Below are positions 32,591 through 42,604 of a DNA stretch of 64,000 bases, one piece after another. Under the pieces are notes generated by a model. That model was given only the letters and a program-made list of their open reading frames with translations. It was not told the DNA's origin and searched no databases. A program made the translations under genes and the position numbers. This DNA is from Petrimonas sp. (lineage in GTDB: Bacteria > Bacteroidota > Bacteroidia > Bacteroidales > Dysgonomonadaceae). The number at the start of each line of letters is the position of its first letter. Position 1 is the stretch's first letter. The stretch lies in assembly GCA_012839475.1 (NCBI GenBank), contig DUNG01000020.1:124001-188000 (forward strand), in the 5' to 3' direction.

Positions 32591-33760
32591 ATGGATCAAC
32601 TAACATCATATATTGCTCAACCCACGCTCACGGAATGGCTTATTTACGGTGGCTTACTCTTCTTCTTCCTTGTACAGCTCCTGTTTTACCTTGTCATCTA
32701 CCGACGGCCCTACCGGTATGAAAAACATAGGGCCGAGATACTGGTCGCCGATGACCAACTCCCAGGGATTTCGGTAATTATCACCTCGAAAAATGAAGCG
32801 GAAGAGTTGAAGAAAAACCTCCCCTACATTCTGGAACAAGACTACCCCAACTACGAAGTGATCGTGGTGAACAATGGTTCAACCGATGAAACCGACACGG
32901 TACTCAAAGCAGCCCAACAGGTATACCCTCACCTCTACCACACCTACGTGCCACCGGGTGCTGACACGGTGAACGAGAAAAAGCTGGCACTCACATTGGG
33001 TGTCAAAGCAGCGAACCACGACATACTGCTCTTTACCGAAGCCTACTGCAAACCCTGTTCAACGCGCTGGATACACGAATATGGGAAAGAGTTCACCAAA
33101 GGGAGAGAACTGGTACTCGGGTACAGCCGCCTTTCACTTTCGCCCGATGTTCCAATGCGGCGCTTTATCCGGTTCGATAACCTGATACACCACCTCGGGT
33201 TCCTCTCCATGGCCATCGACGGAAAAGCTTACACCGCTATAGGACGGAACATGGCTTATAAGAAAGCGCTCTTCTTTGAACAGAAAGGCTTTTCACCCAT
33301 CCTGCACATTGATGGGGGAGAGTTTGATTTGTTTATTAACCGGGTAGCCCAGGGCAAGAATACGGGTGTCGTACTATCGAGGGCGAGCATGACAGAAACC
33401 AACGTGGTGGATCGTTTTTCCACGTGGAGATCCCTAAAATCGGTCTACGTATATACCAAACAGTTCTACCGCGGCTCCACGGCACGGCTCTTCGGGTGGG
33501 AGACTCTCTCCATGTACGCCTTCTACCTCCTGTTCCTCGCGGTAGGTATTGTAAGTCTTGTCACCGGCAATCTGATCGCCCTTATTACATGCTGCCTGCT
33601 GTTTCTTTGCCTGTCAGCGATACAACTTATCGTGATCAACAAGAACAGCCAACTGTTAGATGGGAAGAGATATCACTTAAACCTCCTGCTTTTCGACCTT
33701 TCTCGACCAATCAGCAATGGACTGTTAAGGATCTACGCGAATCGGCGGAACAAACGATAG
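32591..33760 (+). CDS. family 2 glycosyltransferase, membrane-bound
   Basis: A 389-residue protein: an N-terminal membrane segment (LIYGGLLFFFLVQLLFYLVI), a GT2 domain (SVIITSKNEAEELKKNL, QDYPNYEVIVVNNGSTDETD), a metal/sugar-binding DDS-like acidic site not obvious but an equivalent HIDGGEFDLFINRVAQG, and C-terminal membrane segments near 300-360 (AFYLLFLAVGIVSLV, LIALITCCLLFLCL). It probably transfers a sugar in envelope polysaccharide assembly. It follows lysA by 18 bases. Confidence 0.8.
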   Translation: MDQLTSYIAQPTLTEWLIYGGLLFFFLVQLLFYLVIYRRPYRYEKHRAEILVADDQLPGISVIITSKNEAEELKKNLPYILEQDYPNYEVIVVNNGSTDETDTVLKAAQQVYPHLYHTYVPPGADTVNEKKLALTLGVKAANHDILLFTEAYCKPCSTRWIHEYGKEFTKGRELVLGYSRLSLSPDVPMRRFIRFDNLIHHLGFLSMAIDGKAYTAIGRNMAYKKALFFEQKGFSPILHIDGGEFDLFINRVAQGKNTGVVLSRASMTETNVVDRFSTWRSLKSVYVYTKQFYRGSTARLFGWETLSMYAFYLLFLAVGIVSLVTGNLIALITCCLLFLCLSAIQLIVINKNSQLLDGKRYHLNLLLFDLSRPISNGLLRIYANRRNKR

Positions 33761-34096
33761 GGATAGAGATAACGAGCCATGCCATTTTGTCACCCTCCGT
33801 ATGGGTTGCTATTTCGATTAGCTTTTCAATCGGTTCAAAGAGTGGACTAAAAAGGGGAATAGTCGCGTTTTTTCGTTAAAAGTGTTAAAAACGAATCGTT
33901 TCAGGGCAAAGTTGTACGTTATTTGTTCTTAAAGCAGATGGAGATGAACACGGTGTGATTAAACTAACACGCGGAATAATCGTCTAAATGTTTCGCCACA
34001 CCTGACCACACAATAGTAGTAAACATTTTAATCGTATGAAACGAGCATGATTAAAAGCGAGTTTCATACACCGAAACATAAAAATAAAATAATCGT
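33761..34096. promoter_or_regulatory. leader region of htrA with inverted repeat and duplicated start context
   Basis: No gene is seen. A perfect 9-base inverted repeat, GTATGAAAC (34034-34042) with GTTTCATAC (34061-34069), lies 28 bases before the htrA ATG. A direct repeat of TAATCGTATGAA occurs at 34029-34040 and again at the htrA start, so the first copy creates a 4-codon mini-frame (MKRA then TGA). A candidate -7 is TTATTTG near 33919. These features suggest post-transcriptional or stress control. Confidence 0.45.
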
Positions 34097-35635
34097 ATGA
34101 ATACAAACAAAACAAAGAACGTGCTGCTTGTCATTTTAGTAGCCGTCATCAGCTCGGTAGTCACGCTACTCGGGTTTAGCGCCGTAAATAAAAACAGTCT
34201 TATTGCCGGCAAAAGCTCAAGCGGGAGCTCCTCTGAAGTGGTATCAAAAGAGATTACCGCCTACTCCAACCAGTTTGACCAGGACAGGAACGTGGTGTTA
34301 ACGAACCTCACCACCTCCGAAGGATACCCCGATTTCACGGAAGCCGCCGCACGCTCTGTTGACGGGGTCGTGCACGTGAAAACGAAATCAATCTCGCAAC
34401 AGCAATACTTCAACCCGTTCGACTTCTTCTTCGGGTTTGGTGACCGCACACCATCGCAACCACGCGAGCAGGTGGGCTTCGGTTCCGGTGTCATCATCTC
34501 CAGGGATGGCTACATCATCACCAACAACCACGTGGTAGAACGTGCCACCGAGGTATCGGTCACCCTGAACGATAACCGGGAATTTATAGCAAAGGTGGTG
34601 GGCACGGATTCCCAAAGTGACATCGCCCTGCTCAAAATCGATGGAGAGGAGTTCCCCTACCTCACTTTCGGCAACTCCGATCTTCTACAGGTGGGCGAGT
34701 GGGTGTTGGCAGTGGGCAACCCGTTCAACCTCACCTCTACCGTTACGGCGGGCATCGTGAGCGCGAAGAACCGGGGCAACGTCATGGGAGGTGGACTCGG
34801 GATCCAGTCGTTCATACAGATCGACGCGGCCGTCAACCCTGGCAATAGCGGGGGGGCGCTCGTGAATACCCGCGGTGAGCTGGTCGGTATCAACACCGCC
34901 ATCTACTCGCAGACGGGTAACTTTGCCGGCTACGCCTTCGCGATACCCATCTCCATCGCTGGCAAAATAGCCGCTGACCTGAAGGAGTACGGCAGCGTCC
35001 AACGGGCATACCTGGGTATCTCGGTACTCAATATCGAAGAGGTACGCCGTACCAACCCGGATAAAGCCAGGGAACTTTCCCAGTTGAACGGGGTACAGGT
35101 AGACGGTTTTTCGGACCGCAGCTCTTCCAAGGCAGCTGGCATCGAGATAGGCGACCTGATTACCAAGATTAACGATATACCCATCCGGACCTTTGCCGAG
35201 TTACAGAATCAGTTGAACCGCTATCGCCCGGGCGACAAAGTTGCCGTGACAGTTCTTCGGGATGGCAAGGAACGTACCTTCACCGTGGAACTTAAAAACG
35301 AGGAAGGGAGCACCGAGATCACCCGAAGCAGCGACGGGATAAGGGGATTGGGCGCCACGTTCAACACCCTGTCGGAAGATCGCAAGAGGGAGATGGGCAT
35401 TTCCAGCGGTGTAGAGGTAGCCAGCGTGGAGAGTAACAGTCTCTTCCGCAAGGAGGGAATTAACAAGGGCTTTATCATCATGCGGGTGAACAACACCCCC
35501 GTGAATAGCGAAGAGGATATCGCCAAGATTGTCGCGGCCACGCGCAATCAGCCTGACGATAAAGTGCTGTTGATCGCGGGCTTTTACCCGAGGGGCAGAA
35601 CCCAGTACATCGCGATCGATCTATCGCAATTATAG
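34097..35635 (+). CDS. htrA: DegP/HtrA-type periplasmic serine protease
   Basis: A 512-residue protein with an N-terminal membrane/signal segment (NVLLVILVAVISSVVTLLGF), a trypsin-like domain with the triad His145 (NNHVVERA), Asp175 (SDIALLK) and Ser251 (VNPGNSGGALV), and two PDZ domains (about 295-400 and 405-510). It degrades or refolds misfolded envelope proteins under stress. It precedes rpoD, a linkage common in the phylum. It has a structured leader (33761-34096). Confidence 0.95.
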   Translation: MNTNKTKNVLLVILVAVISSVVTLLGFSAVNKNSLIAGKSSSGSSSEVVSKEITAYSNQFDQDRNVVLTNLTTSEGYPDFTEAAARSVDGVVHVKTKSISQQQYFNPFDFFFGFGDRTPSQPREQVGFGSGVIISRDGYIITNNHVVERATEVSVTLNDNREFIAKVVGTDSQSDIALLKIDGEEFPYLTFGNSDLLQVGEWVLAVGNPFNLTSTVTAGIVSAKNRGNVMGGGLGIQSFIQIDAAVNPGNSGGALVNTRGELVGINTAIYSQTGNFAGYAFAIPISIAGKIAADLKEYGSVQRAYLGISVLNIEEVRRTNPDKARELSQLNGVQVDGFSDRSSSKAAGIEIGDLITKINDIPIRTFAELQNQLNRYRPGDKVAVTVLRDGKERTFTVELKNEEGSTEITRSSDGIRGLGATFNTLSEDRKREMGISSGVEVASVESNSLFRKEGINKGFIIMRVNNTPVNSEEDIAKIVAATRNQPDDKVLLIAGFYPRGRTQYIAIDLSQL

Positions 35636-35752
35636 ATAAAATATAGTTAATGTCTGTTAATTCACTGTTTTTAGGTAACAAAACAGGCATATGAACTGTT
35701 TCTAAGTAACAACCATCAAAAAGATTTATCAGAAGAATATAGGAAATCATAG

Positions 35753-36613
35753 ATGAGACAATTAAAAATTACGAAATCGATCACTAACCGTGAGAGTGCT
35801 TCGTTGGACAAGTATCTTCAGGAAATAGGGCGTGAAGACCTGATTACCGTGGAAGAGGAGGTGGAGTTGGCGCAAGCCATTAAGAAAGGCGATCGCCAAG
35901 CACTTGAGAAGCTCACGAAAGCCAACTTGCGGTTCGTGGTATCGGTAGCCAAGCAGTACCAAAATCAAGGCTTAAGTTTACCAGACCTGATTAACGAGGG
36001 CAACCTGGGGTTGATAAAGGCGGCGGAGAAGTTCGACGAGACCCGCGGGTTCAAATTCATCAGCTACGCGGTATGGTGGATACGTCAATCCATCCTGCAA
36101 GCATTGGCAGAACAGTCCCGGATCGTGAGGCTCCCCCTCAACCAGGTAGGCTCCATCAACAAGATAAGCAAAGCGTTCCAGAAATTCGAGCAAGAGAACG
36201 AGCGTAAGCCCTCTGCCGAGGAGTTGGCCCTGGAACTGGATATCCCCGTTGAAAAGGTGATCGATTCGCTCAAGGTATCGGGACGACACATCTCCATGGA
36301 TGCACCCTTTGTGGAAGGGGAAGACAACAGTCTGCTCGATGTGCTGGTGAACGATGATGCCCCGGTGGCCGATCAAGCGCTCATCGATGAATCGCTCCAG
36401 AAAGAGATCGAGAGAGCACTCTCAACCCTTACCGAAAGGGAGAGCGAAATTATAAAGATGTTCTACGGCCTGGGTATGCAGGAGATGACTTTAGAGGAGA
36501 TTGGCGACAAGTTCCAATTGACCCGGGAGCGTGTGCGTCAAATCAAAGAAAAGGCCATTCGCAGGCTGCGGCAAGACTCCCGGAGCAAGCTATTGAAAAG
36601 CTACCTGGGTTGA
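35753..36613 (+). CDS. rpoD: primary sigma factor, short Bacteroidetes type
   Basis: A 286-residue sigma-70 factor with regions 1.2 ([12 protein letters not shown]), 2 ([57 protein letters not shown]; split here across the motif), 3 ([13 protein letters not shown]) and 4 ([30 protein letters not shown]). It lacks the long region 1.1 found in proteobacterial RpoD. It recognises the TAnnTTTG promoters seen in this window. Confidence 0.95.
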   Translation: MRQLKITKSITNRESASLDKYLQEIGREDLITVEEEVELAQAIKKGDRQALEKLTKANLRFVVSVAKQYQNQGLSLPDLINEGNLGLIKAAEKFDETRGFKFISYAVWWIRQSILQALAEQSRIVRLPLNQVGSINKISKAFQKFEQENERKPSAEELALELDIPVEKVIDSLKVSGRHISMDAPFVEGEDNSLLDVLVNDDAPVADQALIDESLQKEIERALSTLTERESEIIKMFYGLGMQEMTLEEIGDKFQLTRERVRQIKEKAIRRLRQDSRSKLLKSYLG

Positions 36614-36726
36614 CATTTTCCACGATTCTGTCCCATGCATTGGTGTAAAACAGGCACAAAAAGCGTTTTTTTACCACTTTTTGGTGATTTTTTACTTAAA
36701 AGGGAAATTATATGACATTTAAGTTT

Positions 36727-36734
36727 TATATTTG
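36727..36734 (+). promoter_or_regulatory. -7 element for the OmpA-family gene
   Basis: TATATTTG matches the -7 consensus exactly and lies 97 bases before the ATG at 36831. The stretch before it is AT-rich, with no perfect -33, and the untranslated leader is long, as for abundant outer-membrane proteins. Confidence 0.6.
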
Positions 36735-36830
36735 TAGTCAAATGCGTGCTAACTGTTAGGGGCAAGTTATGCCACATGTAATGAAAAAACGAGTTATTGC
36801 AATAAAAATGTTTAATTAGCGATTAAGTTT

Positions 36831-37982
36831 ATGAAAAAGTTTAGTTTACTTTTATTTTCTGCTCTTGTCGCGTTTAGTATAAGCGCGCAAGATGTACAAA
36901 ACGTTTCTCAAGGAACTGTGTACTTGAAAAACAAAGGTAGTGACAACTGGTACATTGGCCTAGGGGGTGGAACCGACATCTACACCACCAAAGGCGAAAA
37001 CGATGCAGGCGCTAGCTTTGGAGATCGTCTCGGTTGGATGGGACAACTAGAGATTGGACGCTGGAACTCACCCAACTGGGGAGCACGCGTCGTGATTGAC
37101 GGCGGCCATATCAAGCATGTGGCATCAACTATACCTGCCGAGCAAAACTGGGTAGGCGGCCATATGGATCTAATGTATAACATTGTAAATGCGTGGGGGT
37201 CGTATAACCCGGACAGGGTGTACAGCTTGATTCCTTACCTGGGTATCGGGTACATGTACGGGTTGAATGAGGATTGGAAAAAGCCCAATCCCGATGGCGA
37301 CCTGTTTAAAAATCAAAACCAAACGTTGACCTACAACGTGGGGTTAATCAATAACTTCCAAGTTTCAAAAAGCGTGGCCCTTTTCCTCGAGATAGGGTGG
37401 AGGCTATTTCAAGAAACGTTTGATGGAAGTGGTCTAGGTGGAGATTACGAGTACGACAGTATGCTAACCGGTACCGCTGGGATCAAGTTCGGCTTGGGTG
37501 GTAAGCAAGACTTTACCCCTGCCGAGTTGATGGACTACAACCTGATCAACGACCTCAACAGCCAGATCAACCGCTTGCGTGCTGAAAACGAACAGTTGAG
37601 GTTAAGGCCCGAATCATGTCCGGAATGCCCAGAAGTACGGCCCGCTGTAGTGGAAGAGGTATACATTCCCAACGTGGTCTTCTTCCGTATCAACTCATCA
37701 GTAATTGATAGGGGACAGCAAGTGAGTGTCTACAACACGGCTGAATACATGAAGGCCAACCCGAACGCCAAGGTGAACATCGTTGCGTACGCCGACAAGC
37801 AAACCGGTACCCCGGAATACAACTTCGCACTCTCCGAAAGACGTGCCAGGGCAGTTGCCGATGCGCTAATCAACGACTATGGTATCAGTAGCGGCCGCAT
37901 CTCCCTTGAATGGAAGGGTGATACCGAGCAACCGTATGCTGAAAATGCATGGAACCGCGTGGCTATCTTCTTCGTTGACTAA
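36831..37982 (+). CDS. OmpA-family outer membrane protein
   Basis: A 383-residue protein: signal peptide (MKKFSLLLFSALVAFSISAQ), an N-terminal beta-barrel of about 210 residues, a short coiled coil (NDLNSQINRLRAENEQLRL) with a Cys/Pro hinge (CPECPE), and a C-terminal OmpA peptidoglycan-binding domain (VNIVAYADKQTGTPEYNFALSERRARAVADALI; shown in parts). It anchors outer membrane to peptidoglycan. A clear terminator follows at 38024-38056. Confidence 0.93.
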   Translation: MKKFSLLLFSALVAFSISAQDVQNVSQGTVYLKNKGSDNWYIGLGGGTDIYTTKGENDAGASFGDRLGWMGQLEIGRWNSPNWGARVVIDGGHIKHVASTIPAEQNWVGGHMDLMYNIVNAWGSYNPDRVYSLIPYLGIGYMYGLNEDWKKPNPDGDLFKNQNQTLTYNVGLINNFQVSKSVALFLEIGWRLFQETFDGSGLGGDYEYDSMLTGTAGIKFGLGGKQDFTPAELMDYNLINDLNSQINRLRAENEQLRLRPESCPECPEVRPAVVEEVYIPNVVFFRINSSVIDRGQQVSVYNTAEYMKANPNAKVNIVAYADKQTGTPEYNFALSERRARAVADALINDYGISSGRISLEWKGDTEQPYAENAWNRVAIFFVD

Positions 37983-38023
37983 TCACGCGTTGAAGAGGTT
38001 ATTAGGAACCAATAGAATCCAAT

Positions 38024-38057
38024 AAAAAATCCCGGCATTCACTGCCGGGATTTTTTT
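38024..38057 (+). terminator. intrinsic terminator after the OmpA-family gene
   Basis: A 14-base stem (AAAAAATCCCGGCA with TGCCGGGATTTTTT) and a TTCAC loop, followed by T. The A-run on the left makes it also usable for the leftward MurF-Alr gene ending at 38084. Confidence 0.9.
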
Positions 38058-38083
38058 GTTCACGTTACCCCCTTAGGCGAGCA

Positions 38084-40552
38084 TCACTCTTTAATGTAAA
38101 CGCGTTTAACACGGGGGGAGACCGACGTAAGGACTTCATAGGGGATGGTCCCGATGCGTTCTGCCTGTTCGGTCACCGGTAGCCCTTCGCCAAAGATCAC
38201 AACCGTATCACCCTCCTGGGCCTCGATACCCGTTACGTCGACCATGCAGAGATCCATGCAGACGCTACCTACAATGGGAGCTAACCTGCCATTAATCAAT
38301 ACCTTCCCTACCCTATTGCCGAAACGCCTGTTCAACCCGTCGGCGTAACCAATACGAATGGTAGCGATACGGGCATCGCTCGTGAGCTTCTCTTTCCTAC
38401 CGTACCCTACCGTCTCGTTAAGGGCTACCTCTTTAACCTGCAAAATAGTGGTTTTCAAGGAACAAACAGTTCTTAATCCCTCCAACCCGCTTGCGCTCAC
38501 CCCGTAGAGGCCAATTCCCAATCGCACCATATCATGCTGGCTATCGGGAAACCGCTCGATGCCCGCGGAATTAAGAACGTGCCGTTCGAGTGAAGTACCC
38601 AGTCCCTTCTCCAGCCGGTTAGCTGCCTCGTTGAACACCTCCATCTGCTGGTTGGTAAACTCATCGAACGCCCAACTTTCGCTGGCTGCCAGGTGAGAAA
38701 AAACGGAGCGAACCTGTAATCCTTTCCGTGAACGAATGATCTGCGCCAAGTCGGGGATCTCTTCCGGGAGGAACCCCAGTCGATGCATCCCCGTATCGAC
38801 CTTAACGTGTACCGGAAAGGCAGTTATTGCACGCCGCTCCGCCTCCTTTGCAAACGCGTTGAGCACCCGGAAGTTATAAACCTCAGGTTCCAGGTTATAC
38901 TCGAACAGCTCCTCAAAGCCTCCTGCCTCTGGATTCAAAACGATGATGGGGAGGGAGATCCCCGCTCTTCTCAACTGCACCCCCTCCTCGGCTATGGCTA
39001 CCGCCAGTGCATCACAACGATGATGCTGCAGCGTCTTGGCTACCTCCACGGCTCCAGCGCCATACCCGTTGGCCTTCACCATGCATGTGAGCTTCACCCC
39101 CGGCTTCAGGTACGATTTATAAAAGTTGAAATTGTGGACCAGCGCATCTAGGTTCACCTCCAGCAAGGTCTCGTGCACCCGTTCCTCCAGGAGTGCACCT
39201 ACCCGCTCAAAATGGTACTCCCTCGCCCCTTTAAGCAGGATTAACTCATCCTTGAAGGTTCTCCAGATTCCGGACTCGATAAAACTATTCGTGGATGCAT
39301 AAAAACTCTTCTCCCTCATCGTGAAGAGATGGCTACACCCACCAATAGCCGGGCCAATACCTATAAGACGCTGCACATCCCGTTGCTCCATCATCCGCGC
39401 TACCCTCCCGTAGAGTGTACGCGGTGACAACCCCGTCTGGAGAATATCCGACAAGATTACCGTCTTTTTTAAGGGGCGGTTCATTTTTCGTTGCTGCTGA
39501 AAATCGAGGGCGATCTGGATGGAGTTGACATCCGAGTTGTAACTATCGTTGATAAGCAGGCAGCCGTTTTTCCCTTGGCGTAGGTCAAGCCTCATGGCCA
39601 CCGATTCGAGCGACTGCATCCTGTGAGCCACCTCCTCGCAAGGCACTTTAAAGTAGAGTGCAACCGCCAGGCAGGTAATCGCGTTCTCGATGGAGGCCTC
39701 ATCGGCAAAGGGTATTTCGATGACGTGATCAACGCCATGGTACGCGTAATTAATCCTCGTGTTTTCACCGCTCTTCTCGATCCTCGATAGGTAGAGATGT
39801 GCATCCCGATTTTCCCGGGACCAGAAGAATGCCCGGTCAGTCAATCCCATCTGATTTACGCAGGTCGACACGAGCTCATCGTCCCCGTCGTATATCAACC
39901 CGTTGGCGTGCACGAACAGCCCGAGCTTCTCCATGCATTTCTGCCGCGATGAGGAGAAATTCTCCTGATGTGCTTCCCCGATATTGGTCAACACCCCTAT
40001 CGTGGGGCGGATAATCGGCTCCAACCGTTCCATCTCGCCGGGTAAAGATATACCCGCTTCAAATATACCCAGCTCCGCGGCAGCATCGAGTTGCCAAACC
40101 GACAAGGGAACACCTATTTGCGAATTGTAGCTCCTGGGGGAACGGACAATGTTAAACCCTGGCCCCAGCAGCTGGTAGAGCCACTCTTTGACTACAGTCT
40201 TCCCGTTACTTCCGGTAATACCGATAACGGGGATGGTGTACTTTGAACGGTGAAAGGCGGTAATCGTCTGGAGGGCGGCAAGGGGGTTCTCCACCTTGAG
40301 GAAGTTGGCATCGCCCATCTCTCCCCATTCCGGTAATATCCGGGAGACCACAAAGTTGCGTACCCCCGCCTCATACAGTTCCCGTACGAACTGGTGCGCA
40401 TCATTGCTTTTTGTAGTCAGGGCAAAGAAAAGCGTTTCCGCGGGATCACTAAGCTTGCGACTATCAGTCAGCAAGCATGTAATGTACGACGGCTTAAAAA
40501 AATCAGGCGTTAAACCCAGAATGGAGGCTATTTCTTGTATCGAGTAACTCAT
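38084..40552 (-). CDS. bifunctional MurF / alanine racemase
   Basis: An 822-residue fusion. Residues about 1-450 are a MurF ligase (P-loop GITGSNGKTVVKEWL, IFEAGISLPGEMERL and INDSYNSDVNSIQIALDF). Residues about 455-822 are an alanine racemase with the PLP lysine in CMVKANGYGAGAVEVAK and the catalytic Tyr in TVGYGRKEKL. It makes D-Ala and adds D-Ala-D-Ala to the peptidoglycan precursor. The fusion is typical of Bacteroidetes. It follows the GSCFA gene in the same leftward direction. Confidence 0.95.
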   Translation of the reverse strand: MSYSIQEIASILGLTPDFFKPSYITCLLTDSRKLSDPAETLFFALTTKSNDAHQFVRELYEAGVRNFVVSRILPEWGEMGDANFLKVENPLAALQTITAFHRSKYTIPVIGITGSNGKTVVKEWLYQLLGPGFNIVRSPRSYNSQIGVPLSVWQLDAAAELGIFEAGISLPGEMERLEPIIRPTIGVLTNIGEAHQENFSSSRQKCMEKLGLFVHANGLIYDGDDELVSTCVNQMGLTDRAFFWSRENRDAHLYLSRIEKSGENTRINYAYHGVDHVIEIPFADEASIENAITCLAVALYFKVPCEEVAHRMQSLESVAMRLDLRQGKNGCLLINDSYNSDVNSIQIALDFQQQRKMNRPLKKTVILSDILQTGLSPRTLYGRVARMMEQRDVQRLIGIGPAIGGCSHLFTMREKSFYASTNSFIESGIWRTFKDELILLKGAREYHFERVGALLEERVHETLLEVNLDALVHNFNFYKSYLKPGVKLTCMVKANGYGAGAVEVAKTLQHHRCDALAVAIAEEGVQLRRAGISLPIIVLNPEAGGFEELFEYNLEPEVYNFRVLNAFAKEAERRAITAFPVHVKVDTGMHRLGFLPEEIPDLAQIIRSRKGLQVRSVFSHLAASESWAFDEFTNQQMEVFNEAANRLEKGLGTSLERHVLNSAGIERFPDSQHDMVRLGIGLYGVSASGLEGLRTVCSLKTTILQVKEVALNETVGYGRKEKLTSDARIATIRIGYADGLNRRFGNRVGKVLINGRLAPIVGSVCMDLCMVDVTGIEAQEGDTVVIFGEGLPVTEQAERIGTIPYEVLTSVSPRVKRVYIKE

Positions 40553-40647
40553 CTCGTTATTTTTATCGCAACCTGCTAAGTGTTATATCTACAGATCATT
40601 GACTCGTCAGGCGATCAAATCACCGGAACATTCAAACTATCCAACAT

Positions 40648-41643
40648 TTATCCATTACCGTTCAACTTGGCGTGAAGCATACGCGCTTCCTCTTCGCACG
40701 AGATAAACGGGTATTTCTGTTCAAACTCCCTCAGCTTTAACGCGGTTTGCTCTAAGAAGGTTTGATGCGATTCACTATCAGAGAAGAGGGGCCGATGGTC
40801 GAGCGACCTTCGGATACTCTCCCACTCCCGGTTAATGGTACGGGTTCTCAAGTTGAAGAAGGTGTCTGAGAACCGCTGCCACACGTACTCCACCGCCACG
40901 GGCGACGGGTGTATCATATCCTCGTTATAAAAGCGGTAATCGCGCAACTCGTCCAGCACGATCTCGTAGGCCGGGAAGTAGCGAACGACCCCCTCGAATC
41001 GCTTTTGTAACTCGTCGATCGCCAGGTGAAGTATCGACTTGCTCACCTGGTTCTCGTGTGCGCCATCCTTCCAGTGCCGAACAGGGCTAACGGTAAAGAC
41101 CCACTTCATGGTGGGGCGCCGTGCGGTCAGCCCTTCAATCAACGCGCCCCACTCCTCCACGATCTCATCTACCGAGAGGCGTGCACGTTGAAAGTCTCCC
41201 TCCGGGAACTTATGGCAATTGGAAACCACCTCACCCGTTTCTTTCCTGCGATACAGGTAAGCCGTCCCGAAGGTAACGAGCATAAGGTCGGCCTTTAGCA
41301 ACGCTTCGCTTGCCCGCGTGAATCGCGTGGAGATGGCGTCGAGACAGGCCTGCCTATCGGGAGAAGAAAACTCCCCGTGATGCATGAAGCTATGGTATAT
41401 TCCCTGACGCTGAACCAGGTCGGCTTCTCCCACCCCTTTGCCATACAACAGCCGTTGAATAGCATTTGAAATTGAGAGCGGGTTAAACAAGATACCGAAC
41501 GGATTGACATCGACCGTGAACTTGTACTGCTGCAATTGGGAGCCGATATAGGAGGAGAAGCAGGAACCGAAAAGCATGATTCCCGTGGAATGATTGATTG
41601 GCACATCTGATACCGGTATGTCGACACGTGTCCTAAACTCCAT
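40648..41643 (-). CDS. GSCFA family protein
   Basis: A 331-residue protein with the GSCFA signature MLFGSCFSSYIGSQL near the start and LMLVTFGTAYLYRR, FTVSPVRHWKDGAHENQVSKS and DMIHPSPVAVEYVWQRF, which resemble SGNH hydrolases (Gly-Ser Ser, Asn/His). The ATG at 41643 is preferred over 41667 because the family begins MEFRT. It is upstream of the MurF-Alr gene, as in other Bacteroidetes. Substrate unknown. Confidence 0.85.
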   Translation of the reverse strand: MEFRTRVDIPVSDVPINHSTGIMLFGSCFSSYIGSQLQQYKFTVDVNPFGILFNPLSISNAIQRLLYGKGVGEADLVQRQGIYHSFMHHGEFSSPDRQACLDAISTRFTRASEALLKADLMLVTFGTAYLYRRKETGEVVSNCHKFPEGDFQRARLSVDEIVEEWGALIEGLTARRPTMKWVFTVSPVRHWKDGAHENQVSKSILHLAIDELQKRFEGVVRYFPAYEIVLDELRDYRFYNEDMIHPSPVAVEYVWQRFSDTFFNLRTRTINREWESIRRSLDHRPLFSDSESHQTFLEQTALKLREFEQKYPFISCEEEARMLHAKLNGNG

Positions 41644-41757
41644 CCTACGCTTTATTTTACCGTACAAAAGTAAGCATATTTACGCAATTAAGCTACACGT
41701 GGTTACCGATAAATCCCATAAGTAGTTAGAGGGGTATCAACTGGCGAGAGGGGTAGG

Positions 41758-41832
41758 TATAAAAAAAGGAAAGGTTGTCTCACGACAACCAATCTTCATT
41801 GTTAACCTTAAATCTAATACCATGAAAAACAC
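41758..41832 (-). ncRNA. candidate small RNA with own promoter and terminator
   Basis: Read leftward, a -7 element TATCTTTG (41837-41844) is followed after a few bases by about 70 bases ending in the hairpin GGTTGTC (41784-41790) - GTGA loop - GACAACC (41773-41779) and a T-rich run to about 41760. The middle contains TTCATGGTATTAGATTTAAGG, a sequence I associate, from memory and without checking, with a repeated Bacteroidetes intergenic element. There is no gene in 41644-42004. The terminator could also serve the exonuclease gene ending at 42005. Confidence 0.45.
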
Positions 41833-42004
41833 GTTGCAAAGATAGTGCTTTTCTAGAAAACCGACTCCCTTTTCCAGGTAAAAGAGGTCATGTTTCAGCT
41901 ATTTTAACCAGACAGGTAGGTATTGCACAGTTTTAAACATGGAAAGCTGACTCTATGAAAGCCGTTTCAAGCGTATGGTTACGAAAGCGTTCCCGTGAAA
42001 ACCT

Positions 42005-42604
42005 TTACTGAACGCACTTCGCCCATTTCTCCGGATCCATGTTCGACAGGTAGGTATATATGCGCAGGCAGGCCCATGCATCGATTGCAGCGTAGGACTG
42101 TTGTGCCGGTGAAAGCGTGGGTGCCTCCCAGTTAGAGATACGTTGACTTTTCGATATCTTCTTGTTAAAAAGGAGGGCGTATATCTTCTGCAGGCTGTTG
42201 ACCTCAATCCCGAACATATCCACGTACGATTGCAGGTCGATGAAGTTTTCCGGTCGTTCACCCGATCGTTGCCGGATGGCCGCGAAATCATCGCGCAGCG
42301 AAAGTCCGATCTTCCGGATATCCGGATTACCCATAAGTTCTTCCAGCTCGTTGGGGTAACCAATCCGGTTCAGTCTGAAGAGGAAGCAGTCGTTCTTGGT
42401 GGCCAGTTGCAACAGGGCCACTTTGTTGACTTGTCCCCGCTTAAAGGCAGGTTTGGTTTCGGTGTCGAACCCGAGCAGAGACTCTTTAGCAAGGAGCGCC
42501 ACGGCACCCGGCACCTGCTTTACCTGATCAATCACGTGAATCTTCCCTTCGAACGTCTCTACCGGGAGTGCTGCTATCTCTTCCTTCGTTATCGTTAATC
42601 CCAC
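42005..42604 (-). CDS. 3'-5' exonuclease, DEDD (RNase D-like)
   Basis: A 199-residue DnaQ/RNase D-like exonuclease domain. Exo I is LLGFDTETKPAF (two acids), Exo II lies at KIGLSLRDDFAAIRQR, and Exo III is QQSYAAIDAWACLRIY (YxxxD). It lacks the HRDC domain of RNase D. It overlaps the end of the DUF5063 gene by 10 bases (starts at 42604, upstream stop at 42595), so they are coupled. Substrate could be RNA or DNA. Confidence 0.9.
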   Translation of the reverse strand: MGLTITKEEIAALPVETFEGKIHVIDQVKQVPGAVALLAKESLLGFDTETKPAFKRGQVNKVALLQLATKNDCFLFRLNRIGYPNELEELMGNPDIRKIGLSLRDDFAAIRQRSGERPENFIDLQSYVDMFGIEVNSLQKIYALLFNKKISKSQRISNWEAPTLSPAQQSYAAIDAWACLRIYTYLSNMDPEKWAKCVQ

